This document shows positions 1 to 9,256 of a DNA stretch of 9,699 nt, one piece after another. Position 1 is the stretch's first letter, and every line of letters starts with the position of its first letter. The stretch comes from Thermoflexales bacterium (GTDB lineage: Bacteria > Chloroflexota > Anaerolineae > B4-G1 > SLSP01): NCBI GenBank assembly GCA_015486785.1, contig WFQZ01000218.1:1-9699 (forward strand). The letters run 5' to 3'. The translations under genes and the position numbers were made by a program. A model generated the notes under the pieces. It had not been told where the DNA came from, did no database searches, and was given only the letters and a program-made list of their open reading frames with translations.

Positions 1-521
1 ACCTGCATGCTTGCGGAGCGAATCATCTCGGCGGCCCGCGTCACAAGTTGCGTGATCGGTGCCGGCTCCGGCAGACGCCCGTGGGCATAGGCCCATTCGG
101 CGGGATAGCGGATGCGATCCAGGAAGATGCCATCGTAGAAACCGCTGCGTATGACTCGCGCCAGCCGCGCTAACACCGCCTCTTGCACTGCCGGATCATC
201 AGGGCGCAGGAAAGTGAACTCCGGCAGCCCGTTGAACCCCTCCAGCGGCAAACCGTCTGGCCCGCGCACGAGCCACGCCGGGCGCATGCTCAACTCGCCC
301 CAGCACGTCAACAGCGGATGCCATTGATAGAGCCGCACCTCGGCTTGCTCACACGCCGCGCGGCAGACCCGCACCAATTCCGGTGGCGCATCCCACCCGA
401 TCAGCAGATCGGTGATCGGCAACAGCGCAAACGTCCGGCGTAGTTGTGCTCGCACTTCCGCCGCCGTCGGGGCCACAAAGCCACGTCCACCTTCAAGATA
501 CTGCACTGTAAGTCGGCTCAT
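1..521 (-). CDS. Partial hypothetical protein, possible glycoside-hydrolase-like TIM-barrel enzyme (3' end outside the window)
   Basis: An open frame of about 173 codons runs from ATG at 521 off the left edge with no stop, so only the N-terminal part is visible. It begins MSRLTVQYLEGGRGF. The most telling segment is FYDGIFLDRIRYP around residue 135. It resembles the strand-plus-Asp motif (DGI-hydrophobic-D-x-x-R-Y-P) seen in putative GHL10-type and related uncharacterised TIM-barrel hydrolases. Before it come a Trp-rich stretch (LYQWHPLLTCWGE) and WLVRGPDG, which would suit a sugar-binding surface, but this is inference. No signal peptide is obvious. The start is supported by a Shine-Dalgarno at 528-533 (GAGAGG on the minus strand, 6-nt spacing) and by a strong promoter just upstream. 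It is divergent from ppdK. The existence of the gene is well supported; the enzymatic assignment is tentative. Confidence 0.72.
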   Translation of the reverse strand, partial: MSRLTVQYLEGGRGFVAPTAAEVRAQLRRTFALLPITDLLIGWDAPPELVRVCRAACEQAEVRLYQWHPLLTCWGELSMRPAWLVRGPDGLPLEGFNGLPEFTFLRPDDPAVQEAVLARLARVIRSGFYDGIFLDRIRYPAEWAYAHGRLPEPAPITQLVTRAAEMIRSASMQ

Positions 522-548
522 CGCTCACCTCTCATTCCATCTCGGCTG

Positions 549-577
549 AATATACTGAATCGCCTGAGGCCGTCAAA
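549..577 (-). promoter_or_regulatory. Sigma70-type promoter for the left-edge gene
   Basis: Read on the minus strand, TTTGAC (577-572) is followed after exactly 17 bases by TATATT (554-549). Both hexamers match the housekeeping consensus at five of six positions. Transcription would start near 542, leaving a leader of about 20 bases that contains only the Shine-Dalgarno. It lies back to back with the ppdK promoter. Confidence 0.65.
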
Positions 578-592
578 CTGCTGCGTCTTTTC

Positions 593-620
593 TTGCCCCT
601 CACTTCCTTCCTTGTATAAT
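593..620 (+). promoter_or_regulatory. Sigma70-type promoter for ppdK
   Basis: A perfect -10 box TATAAT (615-620) is preceded after 16 bases by TTGCCC (593-598), which matches the first three positions of the -35 consensus and one more. The start would be near 627, giving a ppdK leader of about 65 bases. That leader contains the hairpin at 637-663 and the Shine-Dalgarno at 682-687. No other promoter-like pair of similar quality is seen between 521 and 693 on this strand. Confidence 0.6.
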
Positions 621-636
621 GTTCAGCCGAGCATTT

Positions 637-663
637 GCGGTTGGAAGCAACCGCGCATTTTTT
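637..663 (+). terminator. Terminator-like hairpin in the ppdK leader (possible attenuator)
   Basis: GCGGTTG (637-643) and CAACCGC (648-654) form a 7-bp perfect stem with a GAAG tetraloop. After GCA comes a run of six T (658-663). That is the layout of a rho-independent terminator on the plus strand; the minus strand lacks a T run after the stem. It lies downstream of the predicted ppdK promoter and 29 bases before the start codon. It should therefore either attenuate ppdK or act as a stabilising leader hairpin. No convincing anti-terminator partner is visible. Confidence 0.5.
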
Positions 664-692
664 CAGAGCACATTTAATCTCAGGAGGATTGT

Positions 693-3485
<2,793 letters not shown>

Positions 3486-3501
3486 CCTGTTCCGATGAAG
3501 C

Positions 3502-3535
3502 AACGGCGCATCCTGGGTGAGGATGCGCCGTTTTT
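3502..3535 (+). terminator. Intrinsic terminator of ppdK
   Basis: CGGCGCATCC (3504-3513) and GGATGCGCCG (3521-3530) pair perfectly over 10 bp around a 7-base loop, TGGGTGA. A T run follows at 3531-3535, and A3502-A3503 can pair with the first two T. It begins 17 bases after the ppdK stop. It lies inside the longest possible reading frame of the next gene, which argues that the frame's first ATG (3495) is not used. Confidence 0.92.
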
Positions 3536-3542
3536 GCCGCCT

Positions 3543-5084
3543 ATGCCCCGTCGCATTTTCTGGTTGAGCCTCCTGCTCCTGGCCGCCTGGCTGCGCCTGC
3601 CGCACGCCGATTGGGATAACGACATCGCCGCGCACCCGGACGAGCAGTACCTCTTGGGGCAAGCTCTATCCACGCCCTTGTGGGGCGATCCCTGCGCTCA
3701 CGGCGATTATCCCTACGGGACGCTGCCGCTCTACGCCGCGCGATTGCTCGTCCTCGCCGCGCCCTCCGCCGACCCGCTCTACGCCGCACGGCTGATTTCC
3801 GGGCTGTTAGGCGTGCTGCTGGTCGCGCTCACCGGGGCCTTAGGGCGGATGGCCGCCGATGAGGCCGCCGCACGAGCCGCGTCCCTCGCGATCACCTGCG
3901 CCCCGTTGCTGCTCCAGTCGGCGCGATTCTACACAGTTGACCCGTGGGTCGCCGTGCTCGTCAGCGCGAGCCTGTGGGCCGTACTGCGTCGGCGCGTGGG
4001 GCTGGCCGGAGCTTTGGGCGGGGCCGCGCTGGCCTGCAAACTCTCCGCCGCGTGGATTTTTGTGCCGCTGGGCTATGCCGCCTGGCTTGCCGGACGGCGG
4101 GCGGGACTTTTACGGCTGAGCGCAGCCGCCTTGGCGACCTTCGCGCTCTTTTCGCCGTGGGCTTGCCTCCGTCCGCTGACGTGCTGGCGCGGCCCGTTGA
4201 TTCAAGCCGGAATGGCCGCCGGTCGCTTCGACTTCCCTTACACGCGCCAATATGCCGGCACGCTCCCTTACATCTACCCGCTGGCGCAAATGGCCTGGTG
4301 GGGATTGGGGCCGCTGGTCGCACTGGCCGGCGCGTGGGGCGGGGCAGAGGCCGTGTGGAATTGGCGGCGGCAATCAACCGCCGTGCGCGTCCTGCTGGTC
4401 TGGAGCGGCGTCTATTTCCTGGCGACGGGCGGGCTTTACGTGAAATTCCCCCGTTACCTGCTGCCGCTCTATCCCGCCTGGGCCGTCTGGGCGATGCGCA
4501 ATCGCACCGCGTTCCAACGCGCCCTGTTCTTGAGCTTCACGGCGGCCCTGGGATTGGCGCAACTCTCACTCTACGCCGCGCCTCACCCCTGGACGCAAGC
4601 CTCGCGCTGGATGTACACGCACCTTCCCCCCGGCACGATCCTCGCCGTGGAATCGTGGGATCACCCCTTGCCGGTGCCGTTGCCGCAAGGCACGGCGGAG
4701 GCGTACACGCAAATCACGGTGCCCGTTTTCGCCCCGGCTTCGGCGGATAAATCCCGCCACTTGGCCGAGGCCCTCCGGCAATCCGAGGTGATTGTCCTGG
4801 CCAGTCGGCGGGGCTACGGTGCATTGACCCGTCAACCCCGGCGTGCCCCGGCGATGGCCGATTGGTATCGCGCCGTGCTCACCACGCGCCGCGTGCGAGC
4901 CTTCGGACGCTGTCCGCGCCTGGGCCCGCTTGCGCTCAGCGACGATCCGCTCGCCGACGCGGGACTCCCTGCGCCACTGACGTTGGCTGCTCGCTGCGGC
5001 ACGCGCTACGCCCTGCGCCTGCCGCACCTCGACGAAAGTTTCCGCGTTTACGATGCCCCGCTGGTGCTCCTCGCGCTCAAGTGA
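3543..5084 (+). CDS. Membrane GT-C glycosyltransferase (GT39/ArnT-like), substrate unknown
   Basis: The 513-residue product has a hydrophobic N-terminal helix (IFWLSLLLLAAWL) and roughly ten membrane segments up to about residue 345, followed by a soluble C-terminal domain. HPDEQYLL after the first helix supplies the acidic pair (Asp33, Glu34) typical of the first extracytoplasmic loop of lipid-carrier-dependent GT-C enzymes. SARFYTVDPWV further on resembles the second conserved loop of the GT39/ArnT group. The tail contains IVLASRRGYGAL and ends DESFRVYDAPLVLL, a terminal module I associate with similar Chloroflexota proteins. It probably moves a sugar from a polyprenyl-phosphate donor outside the membrane; donor and acceptor cannot be read from the sequence. 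The ATG at 3543 is preferred over the in-frame ATG at 3495 because the ppdK terminator occupies 3502-3535. No Shine-Dalgarno precedes it, so leaderless or weak initiation is likely. Confidence 0.82.
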   Translation: MPRRIFWLSLLLLAAWLRLPHADWDNDIAAHPDEQYLLGQALSTPLWGDPCAHGDYPYGTLPLYAARLLVLAAPSADPLYAARLISGLLGVLLVALTGALGRMAADEAAARAASLAITCAPLLLQSARFYTVDPWVAVLVSASLWAVLRRRVGLAGALGGAALACKLSAAWIFVPLGYAAWLAGRRAGLLRLSAAALATFALFSPWACLRPLTCWRGPLIQAGMAAGRFDFPYTRQYAGTLPYIYPLAQMAWWGLGPLVALAGAWGGAEAVWNWRRQSTAVRVLLVWSGVYFLATGGLYVKFPRYLLPLYPAWAVWAMRNRTAFQRALFLSFTAALGLAQLSLYAAPHPWTQASRWMYTHLPPGTILAVESWDHPLPVPLPQGTAEAYTQITVPVFAPASADKSRHLAEALRQSEVIVLASRRGYGALTRQPRRAPAMADWYRAVLTTRRVRAFGRCPRLGPLALSDDPLADAGLPAPLTLAARCGTRYALRLPHLDESFRVYDAPLVLLALK

Positions 5085-5108
5085 CACTAAAAACGATCCG
5101 TGTACAAT
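5081..5108 (+). promoter_or_regulatory. Sigma70-type promoter for argF
   Basis: GTGACA (5081-5086) and TACAAT (5103-5108) are separated by 16 bases, and each matches the consensus at five of six positions. The -35 box overlaps the TGA stop (5082-5084) of the upstream glycosyltransferase gene. Transcription would start near 5115, just before the hairpin at 5116-5136. This suggests argF is transcribed independently of the gene before it. Confidence 0.6.
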
Positions 5109-5115
5109 GAGCGCA

Positions 5116-5136
5116 GTCCCCGCAATCTCGCGGGAC
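5116..5136 (+). promoter_or_regulatory. Hairpin in the argF leader
   Basis: GTCCC-C-GC (5116-5123) pairs with GCGGGAC (5130-5136) through seven base pairs, with one bulged C at 5121 and a loop of AATCTC. It sits at the predicted 5' end of the argF transcript, 10 bases before the Shine-Dalgarno at 5147-5153. It could protect the 5' end or modulate translation. No arginine-operator-like palindrome is recognisable nearby. Confidence 0.35.
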
Positions 5137-5161
5137 AAAATTTCACAGGAGGGATGTCGTT

Positions 5162-6094
5162 ATGAAGGATCTTCTCACGTTGGCCGATCTCACGCCGGAT
5201 GAGATGCGGCACATTCTGGATTTGGCGGTAGCGATCAAGCAGGATTGGAAGGCCGGGAAAGACACACCGTACCTCAAGAACAAGACGCTGGGCATGATTT
5301 TCCAGAAGCCGAGCTTGCGGACGCGCGTTTCCTTTGATGTGGCGATGCTGCAACTGGGCGGCCACGGTCTGTACCTTTCCCCCAACGAAATCCAGTTGGG
5401 CAAACGGGAAAGCGTGGCCGACGTGGCGCGGGTCATTTCGCGCTACGTGAACGTGGTGATGGCGCGGGTCTTCGGTCACGCCGACATCGTGGAACTGGCG
5501 CGTTACGCCGACGTGCCGATCATCAACGGTCTCTCCGACTACTCGCACCCCTGCCAAGGCATGGCCGATTTCCTGACCATCCTGGAACACAAGGGCGGCT
5601 TCCAGGGCAAAAAGCTGGTCTATCTGGGCGATGGCAACAACGTTTCCACCTCGCTCCTCTTCGGCGCGGCCTTGCTGGGGATGGATTACACCATCGCCAC
5701 CCCGCGCGGCTACGAACTGCATCCGGCGTCCTGGGCACTAGCGGAGCGATTGGCAGCCCAGACGGGGGCGCACCTTGAAGCCACCTACGATCCCTTCGCG
5801 GCTGTGCGCGGCGCGGATGTGATCTACACCGACACTTGGACCTCTATGGGACAAGAGGCCGAGGCCGAACGGCGGCGCAAAATCTTCCCGCCCTATCAAG
5901 TCAACCGCGAGAAACTGGCCTTGGCAAAGGAAGATGTGATCGTGATGCACTGCCTGCCGGCTCATCGCGGCGAAGAAGTCACCGATGAAGTGGCCGACGG
6001 GCCTCATTCGCGGCTCTTTGATCAAGCGGAAAACCGCTTGCACGCCCAAAAAGCCATCCTGGTGTGGGCGTTGGATGCCGAACCCCAAGGTTGA
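5162..6094 (+). CDS. argF: Ornithine carbamoyltransferase
   Basis: The enzyme condenses ornithine with carbamoyl phosphate to give citrulline, the sixth step of arginine synthesis, in the cytoplasm. The 310-residue length is normal. The carbamoyl-phosphate loop is KPSLRTR (Ser51, Arg53, Thr54, Arg55). MARVFGH and SHPCQ (His129 to Gln132) complete that site. On the ornithine side are TWTSMGQE (Ser228-Met229-Gly230) and HCLPAHRGEE, with His263 and Cys264. SMG and HCLP distinguish it from aspartate carbamoyltransferase. The start is supported by AGGAGGG at 5147-5153 with 8-nt spacing. It has its own promoter and is followed in the same direction by rnhB after 69 bases. No other arg gene is adjacent. 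A catabolic (arcB-type) role is not excluded, but no arcA or arcC neighbour is seen. Confidence 0.96.
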   Translation: MKDLLTLADLTPDEMRHILDLAVAIKQDWKAGKDTPYLKNKTLGMIFQKPSLRTRVSFDVAMLQLGGHGLYLSPNEIQLGKRESVADVARVISRYVNVVMARVFGHADIVELARYADVPIINGLSDYSHPCQGMADFLTILEHKGGFQGKKLVYLGDGNNVSTSLLFGAALLGMDYTIATPRGYELHPASWALAERLAAQTGAHLEATYDPFAAVRGADVIYTDTWTSMGQEAEAERRRKIFPPYQVNREKLALAKEDVIVMHCLPAHRGEEVTDEVADGPHSRLFDQAENRLHAQKAILVWALDAEPQG

Positions 6095-6098
6095 TCCG

Positions 6099-6142
6099 CA
6101 CCTCACCGCTGCGAGGTGGGCGGGCAGGCTCGTCCACCTCGC
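6099..6142 (+). promoter_or_regulatory. Competing hairpins in the argF-rnhB spacer
   Basis: The segment containing GAGGTG (6113-6118) can pair with CACCTC upstream (6099-6104, 6-bp stem, 8-base loop). Alternatively, extended to GCGAGGTGG (6111-6119), it can pair with CCACCTCGC downstream (6134-6142, 9-bp stem, 14-base loop). The two are mutually exclusive. Neither is followed by a T run, so neither is a standard terminator. They could pause transcription, define an mRNA processing point, or hide the poorly marked rnhB start region. Confidence 0.4.
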
Positions 6143-6163
6143 GCCCCGTTTGAGCGCGTCCGT

Positions 6164-6817
6164 ATGACATCCCGGCGGATTTTGCCCACGACCGAGGCCG
6201 AGGCGCGATTTTGGCTCCAAGGCCATCAGCGCGTCGCCGGGCTGGACGAGGCCGGGCGCGGAGCGTGGGCCGGCCCGGTGGTCGCCGCTGCCGTGATCCT
6301 GCCACCCTCGCGCTCCGTGCTGCGGGGCTTAACCGGCGTGCGCGACTCCAAGACCATGTCCGCCCGCCAGCGCGAGGCTCAGTACGCGGTCATCCACGCG
6401 GTGGCCGTGGCCGTTGGCACGGGGCAAGCCTCCGCCGCCGAAATTGACGCGCTGGGCATCGTGCCCGCCACCCGTTTGGCGATGACCCGCGCGATCCATC
6501 AACTGCGCTTGCCGCCACACGTCCTGCTCATTGACGCGCTCGCCTTGCCGGAAATTTCCTTGCCGCAAGCCGCGTTCCCTCACGCCGATGCTACCTCGCT
6601 TTCCGTGGCCTGCGCGGGCATCATCGCCAAAGTAACCCGTGACCGCTGGATGGTGCGGGCGGATGGCGACTATCCCGGCTATGGATTCGCGCAGCACAAA
6701 GGCTACGGCACCTCGCGCCATCGAGCCGCGCTGGAATCTCTGGGCGTGTGCGCGATTCATCGCCGCACCTTCCGCCCGGTGGCGGCGCGATTGGGATCCC
6801 CGGCGTGCGCATCGTGA
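6164..6817 (+). CDS. rnhB: Ribonuclease HII
   Basis: RNase HII cleaves the RNA strand of RNA-DNA hybrids, including single ribonucleotides in DNA, starting ribonucleotide excision repair. The 217-residue product shows the full signature: GLDEAGRGAWAGPVVAAAVIL with Asp28 and Glu29, LLIDAL with Asp124, and HADATSLS with Asp142 (most homologues have GD rather than AD here). Then come IIAKVTRDRWM and the C-terminal YPGYGFAQHKGYGT and HRRTFRP. The four carboxylates bind the metal ions. The ATG at 6164 gives the usual spacing before the DEAGRG motif. A GTG at 6116 would add 16 residues and fall inside the intergenic hairpins. Neither start has a clear Shine-Dalgarno. The gene probably sits in an operon with argF upstream and the overlapping glycosyltransferase downstream. 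Confidence 0.95.
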   Translation: MTSRRILPTTEAEARFWLQGHQRVAGLDEAGRGAWAGPVVAAAVILPPSRSVLRGLTGVRDSKTMSARQREAQYAVIHAVAVAVGTGQASAAEIDALGIVPATRLAMTRAIHQLRLPPHVLLIDALALPEISLPQAAFPHADATSLSVACAGIIAKVTRDRWMVRADGDYPGYGFAQHKGYGTSRHRAALESLGVCAIHRRTFRPVAARLGSPACAS

Positions 6818-7980
6818 TGCTCGGCCCGTTCGGGCTGCGTCCGCGCGGCACGATGAGCGTCCGCGCGTTGCCGCTGGCGCAATCGCTGGTGCGGCGTGGT
6901 CATCACGTCACCTTGATCCTGCCGCCGTGGCAGAACCCGGAGGCCGCCGGGCAAATCGCGGTGCGCGGCGGCGTGATGGTGGAGAACATGCCCTTGCCGC
7001 GCGGCGTGCCGGGATGGTTTCACGCGCGGCTCACCGGGGCGATGGTTCGACGGGCCTTGTCGCTGCGCCCGGACGTGATTCACGCCTTCAAGCCCAAAGC
7101 CTACGCCGGGCTGAGTCATTGGCTGCTGGAACATCTGCCGCGTCATCCGCCGGTAGTTGTGGATAGCGACGATTGGGAGGGGCCGGGCGGCTGGAACGAC
7201 CTCAATCCGTACCCCGCGCCGCTCAAGCGGTTCTTCACCTGGCAGGAGCGTTGGGGGCTGACGCATGGGGCGGCGGTGACGGTCGCCAGCCGTGCCCTGG
7301 AGACGTTGGCGTGGGCGGCAGGTGTCCCGCCGGAGCGGGTCTTCTATCTGCCCAACGGCACGACCTGGAAAACGCCGGTGGAGCTTGTGCCGCACGAACG
7401 CCCCACGTTGCTGTTGTACACGCGGTTTTTTGAGTTCGGCGTGCCGCGTTTGTGGCGCATCGTGCAGCAGATTCGCGCACAACGCCCCGAAGCGCGGTTG
7501 TTGGTGGTGGGGCGCGGCTTCTTCGCGGAGGAGGAAACGTTGCTGCGACTGGCTCGTCAAGCCGGGTGGCACGTCTCAGACGCGCTCACGCCGCAAGCGG
7601 ACCTGGTGTACGTCGGCTGGGGCGCGGCGGAGAAGTTGCGGGGCTACTTCGCGCAAAGCGACGTCGCGCTCTACCCCTTCAACGACACGCTGATCAACCG
7701 CACCAAGTGCCCGGTCAAGCTGCTCGATCTGCTGGCGGCGGGGTTGCCGGTCGTGGGGGACGCCGTGGGTCAACTGCGGGAAGCGATCCGCCACGGCGAA
7801 AGCGGGTTGCTGGTGCCGCCGGAGGATGATGCGGCGTTCGTAGCGGGGGTGCTCTCATTGCTTGATGACAAATCGCGCCGCCGCGCATTAGGGCAACGCG
7901 CAGCGGCGGATCGCAAACGGTTTTCGTGGGATGCGCTGGCGGAGATCGCCAGCGCTGCGTATCGGCTGGCGGCGGCTTAG
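6805..7980 (+). CDS. GT4-type (GT-B fold) glycosyltransferase, substrate unknown
   Basis: The 391-residue protein starts VRIVMLGPFGLRPRGTMSVRALPLA, the first strand and glycine loop of a GT-B acceptor domain. DVIHAFKPKAYAG follows near residue 93. The C-terminal donor domain has LLVVGRG, then KCPVKLLDLLAAGLPVVG from about residue 301, and HGESGLLVPPEDD. In the latter region Asp replaces the second Glu of the E-x7-E motif. No signal peptide or transmembrane helix is evident, so it is probably cytoplasmic or peripheral. It likely transfers a nucleotide-activated sugar in cell-envelope glycan or glycolipid synthesis; donor and acceptor are unknown. The GTG at 6805 is chosen because it keeps the conserved first strand. 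It overlaps rnhB by 13 bases, and ATG 6817, which overlaps the rnhB stop as TGATG, is the main alternative. Either start suggests translational coupling. Confidence 0.88.
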   Translation: MRIVMLGPFGLRPRGTMSVRALPLAQSLVRRGHHVTLILPPWQNPEAAGQIAVRGGVMVENMPLPRGVPGWFHARLTGAMVRRALSLRPDVIHAFKPKAYAGLSHWLLEHLPRHPPVVVDSDDWEGPGGWNDLNPYPAPLKRFFTWQERWGLTHGAAVTVASRALETLAWAAGVPPERVFYLPNGTTWKTPVELVPHERPTLLLYTRFFEFGVPRLWRIVQQIRAQRPEARLLVVGRGFFAEEETLLRLARQAGWHVSDALTPQADLVYVGWGAAEKLRGYFAQSDVALYPFNDTLINRTKCPVKLLDLLAAGLPVVGDAVGQLREAIRHGESGLLVPPEDDAAFVAGVLSLLDDKSRRRALGQRAAADRKRFSWDALAEIASAAYRLAAA

Positions 7981-9249
7981 CTACTCCCGCACGTGCATTT
8001 GGCCGTACACTAACCACTTGTACGTGGTTAGAGCTTCCAACCCCATTGGGCCGCGAGCGTGCAACTTCTGTGTACTGATCGCCACCTCGGCCCCCAGCCC
8101 GAACTGGCCGCCATCGCTGAGGCGGGTGCTGGCGTTCACCATCACCACGGCGGAGTTGATCTCGTCCAGGAAGCGCGTGGCGTTGTGCCAATCGTTGGTG
8201 AGGATGCTTTCGGTGTGCCCGGTGCTGTGCGCTCTGATGTGCGAGATGGCGGCTTCCACGTCATCCACCACGCGCACGCTCAAGGCCAGGGAGAGCCACT
8301 CCTGGTCAAAGTCATCCGCTGCCGCAGCGACCAAGGAGTCGGTGTGGCCTTGCAGCAAGCGGAAGGCCTCCGGCCCCGCGTGGAAGGTCACGCCCTGGGG
8401 CGCGAGTCGCGCCGCCACCTGAGGCAGGAAGGCCGCGGCAATGTCTCGATGCACCAGCAAAGTATCCAGCGCGTTGCATACGCTGGTGCGTTGCACCTTC
8501 GCGTTCTCGATCACCCGCAGCGATCCTTCCACGTCGGCGCTCTTGTCCGCGAAAATGTGACACACGCCCATCCCGCCGGTGATCACCGGGATGCTGCTCT
8601 GCTCGCGGCACAGCTTGTGCAACTGCTCCCCGCCGCGCGGGATGATCATGTCCACGTAATCATCCAGCCGTAGCAATTGGCGCACCAAGTCTCGGTCCGG
8701 ATCGGCGATGTACTGGACGGCGGCTTGCGGCAAGCCCGCTTGCTCCAAGGCCGCGTGGATCACCTCAACCAGCGCGAGATTGCTGCGCAGCGATTCCCGC
8801 CCGCCGCGCAGAATCACGGCGTTGCCGGTCTTCAAGCTCAGCGCGGCGATGTCCAACGTCACGTTGGGGCGGGCCTCGTAGATCACGCCCAGCACGCCGA
8901 TGGGGATGCGGCGGCGGCTCAAGCGTATGCCGTTGGGCAGCTTGCGGCTCTCAAGCTCCGTCCCCACAGGATCGGGGAGCGTAGCGATCTGCCGTACCCC
9001 GTCCGCCAGGTGCTGGATGCGTGCCTCGGTGAGCAGCAGGCGATCCAACAGTGACTCGCGCAAGCCGTGTGCGCGGCCATCTGCGATGTCCCGCGAATTT
9101 TGTGTCAATACGAAGTCGGCACGTGCCTCCAGCGTATCCGCGATCATGCATAGCGCGGCATCCTTCTGCTGCGTGGACAACGTCGCCAGATGGTAGCTGG
9201 CTTCTTGGGCTTGCCGCCCCAGTGCGATTAAATCCGTGGTGTTGTCCAT
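7981..9249 (-). CDS. proA: Gamma-glutamyl phosphate reductase (glutamate-5-semialdehyde dehydrogenase)
   Basis: ProA uses NADPH to reduce gamma-glutamyl phosphate to glutamate-5-semialdehyde, the second step of proline synthesis. The 422-residue length is standard. Visible hallmarks are GVLGVIYEARPNVTLDIAAL and LRGGRESLRSN in the cofactor domain, and VQRTSVCNALDTLL with catalytic Cys258. AISHIRAHSTGHTESI fits the PROSITE ProA signature. The C-terminal part has NASTRLSDGGQFGLGAEVAIST and HARGPMGLEALTTYKW. The ATG at 9249 is preceded by TGAGG, in which the stop of the upstream gene forms part of the Shine-Dalgarno, 7 bases away, so the two are probably co-transcribed. proB, the usual partner, is not next to it in this window. 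Its TAG stop abuts that of the convergent GT4 gene. Confidence 0.97.
   Translation of the reverse strand: MDNTTDLIALGRQAQEASYHLATLSTQQKDAALCMIADTLEARADFVLTQNSRDIADGRAHGLRESLLDRLLLTEARIQHLADGVRQIATLPDPVGTELESRKLPNGIRLSRRRIPIGVLGVIYEARPNVTLDIAALSLKTGNAVILRGGRESLRSNLALVEVIHAALEQAGLPQAAVQYIADPDRDLVRQLLRLDDYVDMIIPRGGEQLHKLCREQSSIPVITGGMGVCHIFADKSADVEGSLRVIENAKVQRTSVCNALDTLLVHRDIAAAFLPQVAARLAPQGVTFHAGPEAFRLLQGHTDSLVAAAADDFDQEWLSLALSVRVVDDVEAAISHIRAHSTGHTESILTNDWHNATRFLDEINSAVVMVNASTRLSDGGQFGLGAEVAISTQKLHARGPMGLEALTTYKWLVYGQMHVRE
8010..8031. other. Perfect inverted repeat at the convergent gene ends
   Basis: CTAACCAC (8010-8017) and GTGGTTAG (8024-8031) form an 8-bp perfect stem with a 6-base loop. 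The repeat lies inside the last codons of proA (LTTYKWLVYG), 30 bases beyond the GT4 stop. There is no T run on either side. It could still slow polymerase or form the 3' end of the GT4 transcript, but it may also be a coincidence of conserved coding sequence. Confidence 0.35.
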
Positions 9250-9256
9250 AGCAACC

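Noticed and set aside
183..677. Two small plus-strand frames (86 and 77 codons) left of ppdK
   Set aside because: The first lies wholly opposite the left-edge gene. The second spans its start and both promoters. Neither has a Shine-Dalgarno or family resemblance.
3495..3542. N-terminal extension of the membrane glycosyltransferase from ATG 3495
   Set aside because: The added 16 codons cover the complete ppdK terminator hairpin, have no ribosome binding site, and precede a natural hydrophobic N-terminus at 3543.
3944..4750. A 268-codon plus-strand frame inside the membrane glycosyltransferase gene
   Set aside because: It is very rich in Arg, Ala and Gly with no hydrophobic or domain pattern, a frame-shifted reading of a GC-rich gene that has clear membrane segments in its own frame.
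6757..7572. A 271-codon minus-strand frame opposite the GT4 gene, and a 175-codon plus-strand frame at 6639-7166
   Set aside because: Both overlap well-supported rnhB and GT4 coding sequence and show Arg/Pro/His-rich shadow composition.
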